Assembly: GCA_002493395.1 (NCBI GenBank)
Contig: DKYS01000035.1
Location: 10,378-23,695, forward strand
Direction of reading: 5' to 3'
Source of the DNA: Turicibacter sp. UBA7094
GTDB taxonomy: Bacteria > Bacillota_I > Bacilli_A > MOL361 > Turicibacteraceae
DNA length: 13,318 bases
Below, piece after piece: positions 13,127 to 13,318 of the stretch. The notes below the pieces were generated by a model. It worked only from the letters and a program-made list of their open reading frames with translations, was not told the origin of the DNA and ran no database searches. Position 1 is the stretch's first letter, and each line of letters begins with the position of its first letter. The translations under genes and the position numbers were made by a program.

Positions 13127-13318
13127 TTATTCATTTAAGGCTTTTTTAACTGACGCAACTAACTCGTCCAAATCTGCTTGGTTTGGGTGATGAGCTGCTT
13201 CAGCTAATACATCTTTAATTTCCGCATACAACTCAGGCGCACCCTCTTTAATGTGCGTCTGCATTTTTTCAGTCACTTTCCCAAGGCACATATAAGTTCC
13301 AATTACTTCATTAGACGC
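13127..13318 (-). CDS. Unrecognised small protein, C-terminal part (partial)
   Basis: An open frame of 63 residues ends at the TAA at 13127-13129 and runs off the right edge. It begins ASNEVIGTYM and ends VASVKKALNE. It looks all-helical, with a hydrophobic face (YMCLGKVTEKMQ, ELYAEIKDVLAEAA, LDELVASVKKAL), a His-His-Pro turn and no membrane segment. A terminator follows 8 nt later. Codon use matches the neighbouring genes. I do not recognise the family, and the missing N-terminus may be short. Confidence 0.7.
   Translation of the reverse strand, partial: ASNEVIGTYMCLGKVTEKMQTHIKEGAPELYAEIKDVLAEAAHHPNQADLDELVASVKKALNE

Overview
The window looks like chromosome of a low-GC Gram-positive bacterium (Bacillota). 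The evidence is strong AGGAGG/AGGGGG ribosome binding sites, frequent GTG starts, sigma-A promoters with 16-18 bp spacers, a cre-like CcpA box, an LtaS-like polymerase, a lipobox lipoprotein, an Lsa-type ABC-F protein and a guanine riboswitch. The gene set would suit a gut genus such as Turicibacter, but that is a guess from general resemblance. No tRNA, rRNA, CRISPR array or intact insertion sequence was seen.

Left part (1-2300): the 5' end of a YdaD-like short-chain dehydrogenase runs off the left edge. It is divergent from an aromatic acid exporter (FUSC-like) gene that has its own promoter and terminator. Then comes a two-gene minus-strand unit of unrecognised proteins (194 and 58 aa).

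Resistance locus (2340-4160): a strong promoter drives a ~310-nt leader that contains a 30-codon ORF with a good Shine-Dalgarno (SD) sequence, nested inverted repeats that mask that SD, and a very strong intrinsic terminator. All of this sits ahead of an Lsa-family ABC-F ribosome protection gene. The layout is that of a ribosome-sensing attenuator. A lipoprotein gene follows.

Middle part (4830-11250), all minus strand and mostly single-gene units each ending in a terminator: a double zinc-ribbon protein, a MATE exporter, an LtaS-like sulfatase-fold polymerase with an extra C-terminal domain, an S1-domain RNA-binding protein under a cre-like box, and a dicarboxylate/amino acid symporter-family protein that lacks the acidic-substrate arginine. 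The MATE promoter overlaps the stop codon of the LtaS-like gene, so its transcript would begin inside the upstream gene's terminator hairpin.

Right part (11380-13318): an Rpn-type PD-(D/E)XK nuclease with an 11-unit Gly-Ile-Glu-Gln-like tail. Upstream of it is a purine-class riboswitch, predicted to be guanine-specific, with a complete promoter, antiterminator and terminator but no adjacent purine gene. A second terminator separates it from the nuclease. The 3' part of an unrecognised small gene ends the window.

The most interesting items are the ABC-F attenuator, the orphan guanine riboswitch with an enlarged L3 loop, and the MATE promoter/terminator overlap.
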